DNA from: Brachionus manjavacas
Lineage: Eukaryota; Rotifera; Eurotatoria; Ploima; Brachionidae
DNA: 64,000 nt
Reading direction: 5' to 3'
Assembly (NCBI GenBank): GCA_019054805.1
Contig: JAHQIY010000020.1
Location: forward strand, 1,116,001-1,180,000
The translations under genes and the position numbers were made by a program. This document shows, in pieces, positions 1 to 15,000 of the stretch; positions within the stretch are counted from its first letter, which is position 1, and each line of letters starts with the position of its first letter. The notes beneath the pieces were generated by a model. It saw only the letters and a program-made list of their open reading frames with translations. It made no database searches and had not been told where the DNA came from.

Positions 1-24
1 AGAAAATGATTTTTATTTAAATAG

Positions 25-3000
25 TTTATTTTAAATGTTCGTCTGGACTATCGGCTTACGTATCTTTTAAGTGTGTTCAAAAAAATTTTCAATCAAAATT
101 TAAACAAACAAAAATTTGAGCAATTTTTTTCTCATTTTGTGACAGACCGAAAAATTTTACAAGAAATTCTAAAAGAAGCAGACAAGCTGTTTTGTAGCGA
201 TAACGATTTGACTGATTTGGATCTTGACGGCTCGGGTGGCCAAAAATTCCTTAGAGTTCTATTAAAGTTGATTATGCATGAATATCCACAGTTGGTCACT
301 CAATCAATCAAGCTTTTATTCAGACATTTTAATCAAATAAATGAAACTATTGCCGCTCTAAAGCAGGTATGTAGTTATAATTTAGTAAAAATTGTTCATG
401 TAAATTAAATTTTTAATTAATCATAAAGTAAAAAATAAAAATCGACTTCTGTGAATTTGATTTTTCTGCAAAGTATTTATAATATTCTAAAAATAGCTTC
501 TATAAATATTTATAATTAAAAAAATAGAGAATCAAAATTTTTAATTCTGGAAAATTAGCTCTTAAAATAGGTGATTATGAAAATTTTTTAATATTTTTAA
601 ATTTTCTTAAAGAATACGATGCACTGATTAAGAATACACAATTTTTTAATAGATTCATAGTTCTTCTTCTCTGAATCACTATTTTCACACAAACTTTATA
701 TCTTCGCTCTCGATTATTTATTTAACACAGGTCATTACAAAATTATAGATTTTTTTTTGTTTTATCATTGAGGCATTGTGAATTTCGGTACAAAAAACAA
801 AAAACAATAAATGAAAAATTCCAAAACTTAAATTCTGACAGACCAAATCATTTTCTGTAAATTGTAGCAGCTGAAACATCCTTTGGGCCACCAAAAACTG
901 ATTCTGCAAATCTCTGCAAGGAAAACTATCATTTATGTGAAAACTAATGTGCGAATAAATGATGAGAAAAAAATAAAATTTATGTGAAAATATTTTTGTG
1001 AAGTAAAGTATTAATTGATCAATTAAATTTTAAAACTTAATCGGAATCAGATTTGTGTAAAAATACAAACAATTCTTCATTTTTGTAGGTTTTTAAATGT
1101 GATTTTATGTTGTCATCAATTTGAACTTTTTTTCGTTTAAAAACTAATGGGAAATTAAAAATTCTGCAAAGAAGAGTTAAAGGCTTTAGCTCTTCTCAAA
1201 TATATCAACTTCATAAATAAGTAAATTTAAAATATTGGAATAATAATAACAAAAAAATGTAAAACAATTTGAAATTATAAATTCAGATATGCATCTGCTA
1301 AAATAGAAATTATTTTATTTTATTTATTTCATTTAGCGCTAATTCTGAAGATGTATTAAAATTAAAAAAATGTATGATTAAAATGTAAGACAAAATTGTT
1401 TTATAAGAAGGTTGAGAAGTGTGTACAAGAGTATTTTGTTATTTTTTCCATGTAACAAGCAAAGCTTGGTTCTTAGCATAGAAAAACATACTCTTGTCTA
1501 TTACTACAAAATTCTATAATTTTGTAATGGTCTGTGTTAAAGAAATAATTTTGGAATGACATAAGTGGCAATTATATCAGTTTATGATCAAATGTAAATT
1601 TCAAATCAAAATTTTCAGATTTTTATTTAAAAAAGGCATTTTCTATCAATTTTTTAAATATTAAATTTTTAAACTTTGTTTAATATTTAAATTGGAAGAA
1701 AATTATATGAATTTTTGTCTTAAATAAAATAAAATCTAAATCAATATTTTAAAATTTTGCAATACACAATTTAACTCTGTTTCTGATATATTTGAATTGA
1801 TATTAAATTATTATTTAAAGCCATAATTTGTCTTTATAATTTTCAAATAAATATTTAATACAAGTCAATTAAAGATCAATTGGGGAAAAAAAAAGGTTTT
1901 TTTAACTTAATTAAGATAATAAACATTTTGTGTTTAATCGAAATATATTTTAAAAAAGATTTTTTCATCATTTTTAAAATGATTTACTCAATTTAGTATT
2001 GATCATACGATCATGATCATGAACTTCAAGTTGGACCTTCGAATCTTGGTCTTCAAATGTTTTATTTTTCTTCACATGATTCCATGTCTTTTGATAAAAA
2101 GTTTAAGTCTCCTTTGATTGATTTTGAAGAACGCCTAATTTTTATCCCCCTTTTTTTCTTTTATTTATTTATTTATTTGATAAAATTAACCTAAAGAAAT
2201 AGGGCGTTCCATCACTCTATAAGTGAAAAAGTGCTCTCTCAGTTGGCTGTTGGCTGGAAGTGGTCGGACAAAGCTGTGCTGGTTGGAGCTTCTTCTTGTT
2301 CTACCGTTGACTTTGACGGATGTGCCAGTTTACAATGTTAGTGCCTGTGTAACATTTAAAGAATTGAATAAGATCACCTCTAGTCCTCCTGTCCTCTAGC
2401 GAGGTCAGATTTAGTTTCACCAGTCTCTCTTTTTAGGTTTTTAAACTGTTTGACCAATTTGGTAGCTCTCCTTTGGATTTTGTAATAACCAACTGTAAGA
2501 CAACTAAAACTTAAATTTATTCATCTTTTTTCTTCTTATTTATTTTTTATTTTATCTTTTTTAACTTTATTTTAATTGAGGTACATTTAGTTCCTTCTGA
2601 TTAAAAAGTACTAGTTGCTTAAGGTTAATATGAAAATAATCAAAATAAAATAAAGAAAAAATTTTGTGATTATAAATTTTGGGGTATTTTACTAAAAAAT
2701 TTGATAAAATATTTAAGATTTATGTTTTTTTTTATGGAAAGTTTTTTTAATTGCGACAAAAATTTCATAAATTTTATCTCTTGGATTAACTTGATTTTTA
2801 CAGATTCAACTATTAGTCTCCGAAGAAGATGTAACGAATTACAACAAGATAAAGACTGGAATTGAGCGTCTTAGGTTATTGGTGGAACAATCTGAGCTGT
2901 GGATCTACAAGAAAAAAGAAGCTTTCAAACGAACATCCACAAATTTGAATATAAACCTGATGAGCAATTTTACCGAAGATGAAACTGAGATGACTAGGCC

Positions 3001-6000
3001 CAAGTTGGTTCATCAATCCCGCAAGAATTCTTATGAAGAATATAATGGTCAACTATTTCAGCAATTGGAACACATGGGTCCTAATTTGGATGTATCTTCT
3101 GTCGAAAAATACAAGGAGCTTTACAAAATATTGTGCACATTGACCAAATTTTGCTACCACGAAATCAAAGGTATCAAAAAACCGCGAAAAAATGACCAAC
3201 GTCTGCTGCGCAACATGGGTGTCCATAATATTGTTCTCGATTTAACCAAGATATCCTATGAAAAAAAAGAAGACCAACGCATGAGAATCATAATGTGTGC
3301 TGCTAATGAATTCCTTCAAAATTTTTGCTTTGCCAACACTCACAACCAAACTCTTATTCATGACTTGTTAGATTTTTCCCACTATCCATCAAATGAATGG
3401 GAGGCACTGACCGCTACATACATATTTAAAGAAAACGTGACATTGTGCAACAGCGTGGACGAACGCCTGGTGCAAAATTTTGTACATGGCTTGGAAAATC
3501 AAAATGTAGACGATTTCAAAATTCCGTATTTGGAATTTTTGCAGACAATTTGTGTGGTCGAGGGTCAAGAGATTAAAAAAAATCAGGACATGATCATCAC
3601 TGAGTTGATGAATTCAGAAGTAATGCACTTTGCCAATGAGACCATTGACGATTTGTGCAATTTAATGAAGCATCAAAGCAACAGCGTCGAACTAGATGCG
3701 CTGATTTTGTTCAATCTTAATTTGGTCAAAGTATTGGTCAGCTGTACTTTTGGAAAAAACACTTTCAGCGAAATAAAATGCCATTCGATTCTATCAATAG
3801 AAGATGTTTTCAAAGTGATAACTAGCGATTATTGTTTGGTCCAAGTAAAAGATGTTTATGCTAAATTTTTGTACCATGTTTACATAGACACCGAAAATGA
3901 GACCAAAGAAATATTTACCCAGAGCTACATTTGGTCTATTTTTGGCAACTATCTCAAAGATTTAGACCAAGTTATTGTCAATAGTGGGAAAACTAAAAAA
4001 ACTGACCGAGATACACTTCTAGATAGCTATGTAATGGACAGTTTTGTCGAAGTCATAATTGGCTTTTTTACCAGTCCACAATTTAATTATGTTCCATCAA
4101 GCCAGGTATCGTTTATCTTATTAGATATATTTTTTTATGAATTAAATATTTTTATATTATATTTAGATAAAATTAAATGTTTTCAGAAATTTGTATTCAA
4201 AATTGAGCCAGTTGTCCAAACTGAGGGGAATTGGTGAAAAAAGATTGTCTAGTCTGAATTTTTTATTGAGTGTAATGCAAGAAAAAAGTCAAGTTATGGG
4301 TCTTGGTGAGATAAATTTGACTAAAAGTTTGGATAATATTGATTGCCTGACCAGGTCAGTTCAGCATCAAATTCATAGACGACGCTCTTCGGTCGCTAGT
4401 TCTTTGACCGAGGCTTGCTTTAGCGCTGAACCAAGAGCAAAATTGAAAAGAAATCATTCGAAAAAATTCATGCTTAACTTTACACCATTCGCAAGTCTAA
4501 ATGAATCAGCTGTTAGTTCTGATGTTCGGCCTAAGAGTTTTGACTTAGACACAGATGAGTCCCGTTTGGTGAATGAATCTTATCAGGTGCTATCTTAAAT
4601 TTTACTCAGATCTGATTAATTTAGTTATTTTTTAGAGTTTATTGGAATTATTGGAAAAAGAAATGAACTGTAAACTCCTGGATGAGGGTCAGGTTCTTTT
4701 GGATGTTTTACAAAATCCATCTTTTGTGTTTCAGTCGAATTCTAGCTTCAAAAGTCCTTCCTTTGATGTGAATTTTAAAGCAAAGTAAGTTTTTTTAAAT
4801 TTTTTAAATTTTTATTTCAAATTTTTTAATTTAAATAGACTAATTGATCATGCCAAGCTTTTGACGAAAAATCAATCAAAATATGATGAGCTGTGCATTA
4901 ATCTGGTCAGAATATTTAGACATTTAGTTTATCATTCAAATTTATTGCAGGAAAAAAAGGTTAGTAGCTTTTCTGAATAAGAAACAGATATTTTTCAACA
5001 CACTCAGCACTCTATAATGACTCTGAGCATTTTTCAATAACAAATTTAATAAAATATACCACAGATTTAATTAGAAAATAACAAATATATTATCACAAAA
5101 TCTAATCTGAACGTGATGTAATTTATTAAATAAAAATAAACATGATCAATAAAATCAATACAAAATGAATGAATTCATCTCTAATATAATATCTAATATA
5201 ATTCTTTCTTTTATTTTTTTATGAAACCATCACTTTAAAAAACTTTAAATCAAACAGTAATGCTACGATAAACTTTTTTTACGAAATTTTACGTGATTTT
5301 CCGTAAATTTACGCACGTAAATTTTATAAGTAAAAAAAAAGTAAAATTACGTAAAATTACGTAATTTCAATAAAAATAAACTAGAATTTACTAAAATAAA
5401 CTATGATCAATAGAATTTACGTAAAATTTCGTAATTTTTTTTTTTCAATTTTCATTTTAATTTTCTTAAAAATCGCCATTTATTTATTCATTTCATTATC
5501 ATTTATTATATTAAATGGGAAAAATGGTAAATTTTAGTAAATTGTAGTAAAAAAATCGAGAAAAAAAAATTAATAAAAAAAATACAACTACAATGCAATT
5601 ACAAATGATCCGACCAGTCACCGTTTTTCTCAATGACTGTTTTAATTACCTTAGAATTAATCACTTTTAAAGAAATATAAAATGAAAATCTTTTTTATTA
5701 AATAATACCTTTTTTAAGTGATCGATATATATTTTACATTTAAATGATTAATTGTTTTTTCAAATTCTCTTATAGCTGTAACGGGATCACAATGGTATAA
5801 TACCATTTTTTTTCTTACAAAAACTTTTAGCTAATTCCATAATAATTCAATTGGGTAAATATCTGGTGATTTCGGAGGTGACTTGATCTTTTTAATTATT
5901 TATTTATATTATGAATTTTAGTAAATAAAGTACACAATTTGTGTTGTTTATTTTTAAAAAGGATGAACATAAAAATGAGTTATGTTTTGGGTCATTGTCC

Positions 6001-9000
6001 GGGTGTAAATTGAACTCATTATTTAACTTTTTTACACCAAAAGGAAACAAATAATCACCGAGAATTTCTCTATATAACTCTGAATTCATACTTCAGCAAA
6101 CTTTCTTATAAAATGAAACACTAGTAAATTGTGAGAAATACAAATGTTTCATTTTATAAGATAGTTTGCTGAAGTATGTTCCGAAAAACTCAAATTTCAA
6201 AGAGTCATGGAAAAAAAACGCAAATAGTCTCAAAACAGATAAAAATAAAAAATCGAAATAAACAGTTAACTTTTGTAAATATTTTATATAAAAAATTAAA
6301 CTAAAAATTAAAATAAACTGTTCAAAATTTACTATTTTTCCCTATTTTCGTTTTCTTGTTTTTTTACTAAAATTTACTACAATTTACTAAAATTTACCAT
6401 TTTTCCCATTTAATATAATGAAAATTTACGTAAAATTTTTTTTGATTTTTTTTTTCAATTTTCATTTTAACTATCTAAAAAAAAAGAAAAATTCCTAAAA
6501 ATTTTATCCTGTTATTTTATTTCTCTATTTTACCGCAATGCCTTGCCCCCTAATGCGGCATTTATTTTCAGAATTCTGGATTTTAATGTCTGCATTTAAC
6601 CCACTTTTTTTCCAGATACGCTGCGTATTTTGGACTTCTGACTGAGCATTAGCAGCTTTATTCATAAGCATTAAAACTCAAAACTTTAACTTAACATGCA
6701 TGCATTATGTCCGAAGAACATTTTTTGTGTTTCAAATTTTGAAACAATTGAAAAAATAGAAAAATATATTTTTATTATTTTTTACATATTTAATGCGGCA
6801 TTTGTACCAAAATTTTGACATTAACTGCAGCATTTTTAGTCGCAGCGTATCTGGAAAAAAAAGTGGGTTAAATGCATGCATTAAAATCCAGAATTCTGGT
6901 TTAAAGTGCAATGCATTAGGGGGCAAGGCATTACGGTATATATAAATTTAATACAATAAAATCTTTTCAAATAAAAAATATAATAGAAAAGTAATTTTTT
7001 TATTATAAATTGATCAATCAATTAAAAAAAAAACAAATATAAATATATTTATTTGTTTCTAGCTACAGGCGTCTTCTCGTGTATCCTCGCACGGGTTCCA
7101 AAGAATGCTTTCTATGGATACTATACCGAGCGAGAATTCCTTCAAGTTAGAAATAAAAATTTATATTAAAAATAAGATAAGTTTTAAAAATAAAAAAATA
7201 GTAAAATTAAAAATTAGATATATTGAGATAAAGAGTTATAGAATACATTTAATTTCAAGCAAAGCTCCAATGTTAAATACGATTAATTTGTCACCAATTA
7301 AAAATCTGTCATCACTTATGAAACAAAGGCTCGGAATTGTTTTTGTAACTAAAATTACTTTTTTTATCACTAAAATAATTTTACTTTAAAAAATTCTACA
7401 TACATTTAAATAAAATTTCTTAAATAAACAACTTTATTGATTTAAAAAAAATTCTCTTCATAGAGAAAACCAATTTTGGAATGAAAATTATTTTCAACTT
7501 AGAAAGTGAATTCTATAGTAGTTTTGTTTAAAGAATGAACACTTAAAAAACTCAAACAAAAGCTATATAAAGATTAGTACCAAAAGTAAAGAAAAGGCGT
7601 CGAACATTTTGGAGTTAAGAAGTCATTTTGAGAGATTTAATTTTTTTTTTCAAACCTAAAAAAAATACTTTTATATCGTAAAAGTCTATTATCTAGTCTA
7701 TACGCTAAAATTTAATTTAAATAGACATGTAAATAGAAATTTTATACAGGTGAATTTAAATCAGTGATAAAAAAGTATAGGTGTTTTTAATTTTTTATAA
7801 ATTTTAAATTATTTAATCTGAAGGAGCTCGATACAAATAAACAAACAAATAAATAAAAAAGTTAAGTCCAAAATTGTATATAATTGTTAAGTCAATAATT
7901 GAGTACTAAATTTCTTAACATTAACAAAATAAAAAATTCAGTATTAATCCAATTTCATTCCTTACCTATTTTTTATATTCAAAATCAATTTATTCCATAA
8001 AAGGTTAAAAAAGTCAATTTACATCAAATGTGTTATATTCACTTTTAGTTAGTTACAAAAAAATCAAAACTTTATTGTTTTTATCATAATTGTGTGTAAT
8101 GAATTAATTTTGTTCTTTTTTTTTCAAAATTTTGGAATATGAACAAAATAAAAAAATTAATAATATTTAAAATTTTTCAAAAAAAAAATCACCAAAATTT
8201 AATTATTTATCTGAAAAAATATTATTCTCCAAATTCAAGCTTGCCTAATTTTTTTTAAATTTTTTTTATTTTAAAAAAATCTCAGATAAAATAATTTGAC
8301 ACAATATCTGTCTCCGTAAATTTAATAATTTATGCAATTAATATTATTATCTTTGAAATTTAAAATTATTGAAAATATTGAATGAAAAGATAAAAAAAAT
8401 TAATTTTGATATACAAAAAAAAAAGATTAAACCAAGTTTATGGGTCTAAGTGTAAAATCTAAATTTTGCTTTTATAAAAGTACTTCTATTTACTTTTTTT
8501 TAGTTTTAAATAATAATTTTTATGTGAATTTATTTTATCTCAGAAAGAATATTGAACAAACTCAAAATTATCTGTTAAACAAGTCAATCAAAGAATCGAA
8601 CAAATAAACTTCCAAAAAATTCTGATTTTAAATTAAATAACAATCTATAGTGTAGGAAATTATTCAATATTGATAATTAATCACATAATAGGCTTTTAGC
8701 ATATAATTTTTTTTTACTTTCTTTTATATCTTATTAAAATATAGAAAAATACATGGTGAAAAATTTAACACTTCCAATCATGATGGCTGAAGAGAAGGCC
8801 TAAGCTATTCGGAGCTGCGTTAGAGAAACTCACATGATTATATTTTAAATAAATAAATAAACATATAACAGATTACGTAAAAGGATATTGATGACGAAGA
8901 ATTTTTTTGGAAATTCGGTTTTCAATTAAAGAGTTTACTTTTTTTTAATAAAAAAATATACGAATCAGTTAAAATTAACTACAAAAATATTTTTAATTAT

Positions 9001-12000
9001 CATCCCATTATATCATAGTTGTTTTTGAATTTTTTTCAAAATTTCAAAATTAAAAATCCAAATATAATAGTTATTTAAAAATTTGCAAAAAGATGATTTC
9101 ATTATAATCATGATCTAATCAGAAGATACCGCAGTTAGATATAAAATAGAATTACAACATATAAATTGGTTAAAACCCAAGCCTTTTTGAAAATAATTTT
9201 AGTTTTTAAAAAATATTTAATTTTTTAATTTGATACCAGTTTTTTCTATCAATAAAAAAGATAATGTTTTCTGGTTTTAAATTATCAATTAGAATCTTTA
9301 TTCTAAATTAAAAAATTAAAAATAATTCTTATTTTTTTAAAGGAATTTACCTGTATTAAGTTTTTTGACACGCTATGAGTTTAGAAGATTTTATAATTGA
9401 GGAAAATTACTTTTTTAAATGTGTTGGATTTTATTTTATATGGAATAATTCCGCTAATTTTCAAATATTTTTTAATAATATTGAAATATTTTTTTTAGCC
9501 GAATGATTTTCGACTTAGAATGTGGGACAAGTACACCAAACAGGAAAATATGAGTGACGATTCAGCAGTAGGTCGAACAGGCCTGAATTTAAGTCTTTTC
9601 AATCGGTATCATGCGACCGAAAAAATTGAATGTGCCGAAAAAAAGAAAAAAAGCATTCAAAATGAACTAAATCGCCTTGGTGCCACAGAATTAGTCATCG
9701 ATCTATTTACATCAGAAGTTTCTAAAAAACTTTTCAAAGAAAGTGTTCTGCTCGCAATAGCTTTACTTGATAACGGGAATCAACAAGTGCAAAGAAATTT
9801 TTTCGTCCGCTTCCAAAATGACAGGGATTCGGAAATTTTTTGCAAAAATTTCTTTCATCACATTGAAATGGCCCACAAGGAAATCAAAAATAATTTCAAT
9901 TTTTTCCCTAATGATTTTAATGATGGTAAAAATAATCACTCAAATTTTTTCTTATTTATTAAAAAAATTTTGTTCAAGTTTTAAAAATAAAAAGTGCTTT
10001 GTCCAACGACACAGATAAATTGAAAACTCCTGAGCTAGATAAAAAAATTCAAAATTTTGACTCTAAATCAACTTTTTCAGTCTTGGATTCAGTTCTAAAC
10101 TTCAAGCCCAAGTCATATCTCAAAGAATTGAGCCCTAGCTCTCTAGTTCTGCTCGGACCAAGTCAAAATGACAGTTTTTGCGCTAAAATGGACACCAATT
10201 TAGTCAAACAAAACAATCTACCAGAAGATATTGCCATTGTTGAAATTATACTCAGATTTTTACAATTGCTTTGTGAAAATCACAACTCGGATCTTCAGAA
10301 TTACCTTCGATACCAGTCGAGTAACAAGTCAAGCTATAATTTGGTCTGTGAGACGCTTCAGTTTTTGGACAGTTTGTGCGGATCGACCACAGGCGGTCTT
10401 GGACTTCTAGGCCTTTGGATAAATGAAAACAATTTTCATTTGGTAAATCAGACTTTGGAAACTTTGACCGAGTACTGTCAGGGTCCTTGCAGGGTCAATC
10501 AATCCTCAATTATCAACCATGAATCAAACGGAATTGATATCATCATTGCTCTTATTCTAAATGATATTCAGCCTTTGTCCAGAAATAATTTGGAGATTTT
10601 TTACTCACTCAAGCTGAATGCTTCAAAATTGTTGCTGGCCTTGCTGGAGAGTAATGATGACACGGCGAATGCCGAGCGCATTTTGTACAACATAAAGCCC
10701 AGCGAAATAATTCTGTTGATTCAGGAAATGTTCGCTTTGAGTAAAAGAATGGAACAGTTGGAAAATTTGAATGGGTCTGATGCAAGTTTGGACTTTGATT
10801 TATCGATTTCGAGTGGTCAATCAGCAACTTTTCAGACAGCTATTGAGAGTGATTATTCAAATGAGGACTTTTCTTTGAATCAGACGACCGCAAGCTCGAT
10901 TGAATCACAAATAGACTCGGTAAATGAGGAAAAAGTGTGTTTGGTTCGGGAAGTTGGTCACAACATTTACATTCTAGCTCATAAGTTGGCCAAATTTAGC
11001 AAGGAATTGAGGGATTTGTTAAGATCAAGCGACAATGAGGCTTTGTTGTATTACGGAGAGCACACGGCTCAAATTGAAGTATTTTTATCAGGTTTTGGTA
11101 AAAAATTCATAAACTAATTCAATTTATTTAAATATTAGATAGTCAGAGAGGATAAATCAATGGAACAGGTGGTCTTTCCTGTGCCGAGTATTTGTCAATT
11201 TTTAACCTCGGAAACAAAACAAAAAGTCTACTTAACAACTGAAAAAGACGAACAAAATAGTAAAATAAGTGGTTTTGTCGAGCAAGTCGAATCCATGTGG
11301 GATGAAATGAAATGGCAAAAAAAATTAAGACAACACAGCAATTTATATTGGTTCAGTTCCAATATTAGCTATTGGAATAACATCACATTCAGGCTTGCTG
11401 TTATAATCAATTTGGTTGTGGCATTTTTTTATCCTTTTCAAAATTCGATTAATGGTATTGTTTTTATTTTTTTATTTTTTTATTTTTTTTTTTTTGAATG
11501 ATTGATGTCTAGAATTTTATTTACCAAGACCCCTTCAAACCATTGTAGGAATCATGGCTGTAAAATATTGTTCTTAAGGTTCGCGCGTAGCAAAACTACA
11601 GCTCTAACTGAATTTCAGCAAACTGACTTTAAAATATCAATCTGCATACTTGAAACCTTGAGAAATGATTTTTTAGGTATTGTCAAAAAAAAAATTTGAT
11701 CCCAACCCCCTCAAAGATAAAAAAAAAATTTATTTACCTTATTTAGTTTCCTATTTTTGTTTCTAGTCCGTGGTTTTTGTTTTTTATTATGTAAAAAATT
11801 AGTTAGTTAAATAAAAATAATTAGAAAACTAATTATTTAACAAAAATTTAATTAAGTATTGAAAATATTTTACTAATTTAAAATTTAATTCTGAAATTTT
11901 ACCGCGGACTAGATACAAAAATAGTGAAAAAATACCATTCTTTTACCATTTTTTGCCAGAATATCGATCTATTGGCAAAATATTAGATTAAATTAATACG

Positions 12001-15000
12001 CCATTTTGTAGATGAGACTATGCACTTTCAGAATATATATAGAACATAACCTTATCAATATGGTAACTAAAAAAAAGGTAACTAAATTTTGTTTTTTTTT
12101 TATCTTTGAGGGGGCGGTTTGCTGAAATTCAGATAGTACTGAAGTTTTGCTACGCGCGAACCCTATTCAAAAGATTTTAAAGAATTTTTGAAGGATTTTT
12201 GTGGAAGATTATCTAAATAATTTTCATTTAAAAATAATTTCCATTTGATTAACACTTCGTCCATAAGTTTTCAGGACTTCTTTTTTAAATAAAAAGTTGA
12301 ATTAAATTCAGTTGAAAAAGATCTAATAAATCAAATAATAATTTTCAAATTGGTATAATGGCATGTCACTAATGTCGAAAATAGCCAAAAATAGACAATT
12401 TCCAAATTTCTTTTTCGACATTAGTGACATGTCATTATCTCAAAATAAAGTGTAAAATAAAACAATAAATGAATTTTTCCAAAAATAAAAAGTGAAGTTT
12501 CATTACCTAATGAAAGCTAATGCCTTTTAATTTTTAAATTTTTTTAAATAAAACTTATTTTTGAAAGTCATCTTCTCAAGCTAAAATTTTGAATTGAAAT
12601 TATAAAAAATTAAGAAAAAATACGGTAAGTGTTAAATAATTTAAAATATAAAATAAAAGACAATTAAAAATGACAACTTGTTAAAGTATTTAAATCAAAT
12701 TGTAAAATGTTAAAGTATTGATAGGTTCGAGAAAAAAGAAGTAAGTAATAGAAATAGTAAGTTAGCAAATACACAATGGAGTCTTTTTAATTGTTTTGAA
12801 TTCATATTTAAAAACGACAAATTAGCGGCAAAAAACTAAAGTTAACTTTTAAGTCGAATATCGAGGATTGATGAATATTTATATTTTACTTAAATGCCGG
12901 CATTGTGAATTTTCATACACAAAATTTCAATACAAAATTTAAATTCTTAATAAAAATAAAGATTTTGTATTACAGATTTTTCTATAGGTTTCAAAAAGTG
13001 AAATCAACAATATTTCATTTAACAGTCTAGTTTAATAAAAATTTAAATAAATATTTGCCAATAAATGTATTGTTTTCAATAAAATTGTATGTTAGTTGAC
13101 TTTTAAAGTTAAAACCACCTAATTCAAAATTTTCTAAGAAACGATGACAGAATTTTAACATTTAAATAAAATAAATTTACAAAATGGAAAAAAAATCTGA
13201 AAAGATGAAAGAGTTAAAAAAAATTTAATTTTAAAATATTGATATTTTATTTGATCATTAGGATTTCCCTGTTATTTACTTATTTGTTTTCTGTTCCGAG
13301 CTAGGGCTCCTTCAGAATAAATTAAAAAAAATCAAAATCAAAATAAAAAATTAAATTAAAGTTAATAAATGAGAAAAAAAAATCAAAATAAAGTAAGTAA
13401 GCTAAAAAAAAATGAAAGTTAAGAAGACAATGATTGTTACATGTGGCACATGTTTACATAGTGCAGGTTTCAGGAAAAAAGGAGGAAATAGTAAGGTAGC
13501 AATTACACAATCGATTTGGGTATTCAATATATCTAGATTCGAAACCTTCTTTGTATTCCTCCACCAGTCTTACAAACAAATGGAATAGAATGACTCAGTC
13601 CTTTCCCAGCATATCTCTCACTCAACTCAAAAAGCCGATTCGAGACTGTTAGGAATTTAAGTTTATTAAAAGCCTCATGATGCTCGATGTTGGAGGAAGT
13701 ATCATATTTCAACTTAAGGATAGATCTGTCTGCTGTATTCTGAATTGCTTGTAGTTTTTTGATATTATTTTCTGAAAGTTTATTTATTTGTTGATGAATT
13801 AAGCTCCTATAAGGATGAGTAAAAATTAAAAAATTATAAATTAAAAAAAATTTATATAAAAATTTTCTGAAAATGAATTCAAGCAATCAAAAGAATAGTC
13901 TAAAATTGATCCGACTAACGATTTATTTAAATTTTTTGATGTATTTTAATAGAAGACCCCATTTTTAGTTTGACTACTTTGTCGTTTAGAATGTAATTAT
14001 GACAAGGATTTTCACTAACAAAGTGGACTACTTTCCATTTGTCTTCATTCAGAGCAATCTCCCAAAATTTTGGCCATTTGTGGCTTATTTTGTCTAAGTT
14101 TTATTGTAAATAGATAGATTTACTTGAAAAGGTTTCTCCATTTTTTGTGTCATCTGCAAAAAGTTCGCATGGGCTTTTAATATGGTCTACTATAGCGAAC
14201 AAAATATAGAAAGACGAAATAAAGAATTTTTTTAAAAATATAGAATGAACTGTATGAAGAAAAAAATATAGAGAATATTTTAAAAATAGAGACTTTCGCT
14301 AAAACTTTAAAATAAAAAGCTAATTTTATTGTTCCAAAAGTTGTAGAATTATTCAGGAGAGAACAAAATAAAGTGGATTCAGAAAAGCTTAGAATCATAA
14401 ACGGTGAGCAATTTAAACCATAAAAAGACAAACATGAGACTAATTTGAGAATTTTACGACTATTGACAGATTATAAAATGAAGAATATTGAATCATTTTT
14501 ACAAGGCTAGAAACTTAATAATTTTTAGTGCTCCATTTTTGGCTTTTTAATTAGTCTCTCCATTACTTTGCAAGTAATTGAAGTTAAAGGTATTGGTCTG
14601 TAGTATATAGCCTTAAGTCTGTTCTCCTTTTTGAAAAGAGAATTTAATACGCTAAATCAAAATTTGAATAAGGTGCTAAATTTTTGGAATTAAAATAATT
14701 ACAAATTTTTAGAATTTTTTTTTAAAATTAACAGTAAAAATAAAATAAATCTTTTATTAAAAAATATTCAAATTTATTTATTTCAAATTTGTTTATAAAG
14801 AAAAAAATTTTCCGAAAAAAAATAACAACCTGAAAAAAAAACTCAATTTTATCAGCAGTATCATTTAAAATTTTTCATGTAATAAATTAAGTGTCAAAAG
14901 TTTGGATGATTTTAATTCTTGATTAAAAATTACACTAAAAATTTATTCTATTTTTATTATTTTTGACCTTTTTATTTGAAAAAAAATAAAATATTTTTTT

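Larger units (their letters stand above)
5505..6419. mobile_element. Inverted-repeat element carrying a dead Tc1/mariner transposase
   Basis: Inverted repeats of about 47 bp lie at 5505-5551 and 6373-6419; the right copy is essentially the reverse complement of the left (core TAAATGGGAAAAATGGTAAA). Between them is a broken transposase on the minus strand. Outside, a TTTACGTAAAAT-type sequence with a T-run and TTCAATTTTCATTTTAA recurs in direct orientation near 5413-5463 and 6424-6473, so the locus is composite. A related segment is found at 49250-49455 in an ADAM10 intron. Confidence 0.6.
4960..9498 (+). other. ITPR 4.5-kb intron rich in transposon remnants
   Basis: Intron between the exons ending at 4959 and starting at 9499. 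It contains a Tc1/mariner-type transposase remnant bounded by inverted repeats (5505-6419), a MITE (6531-6938) and a LINE 3' tail (about 7808-7860). The rest is A/T-rich sequence in which I recognise nothing. Confidence 0.6.
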
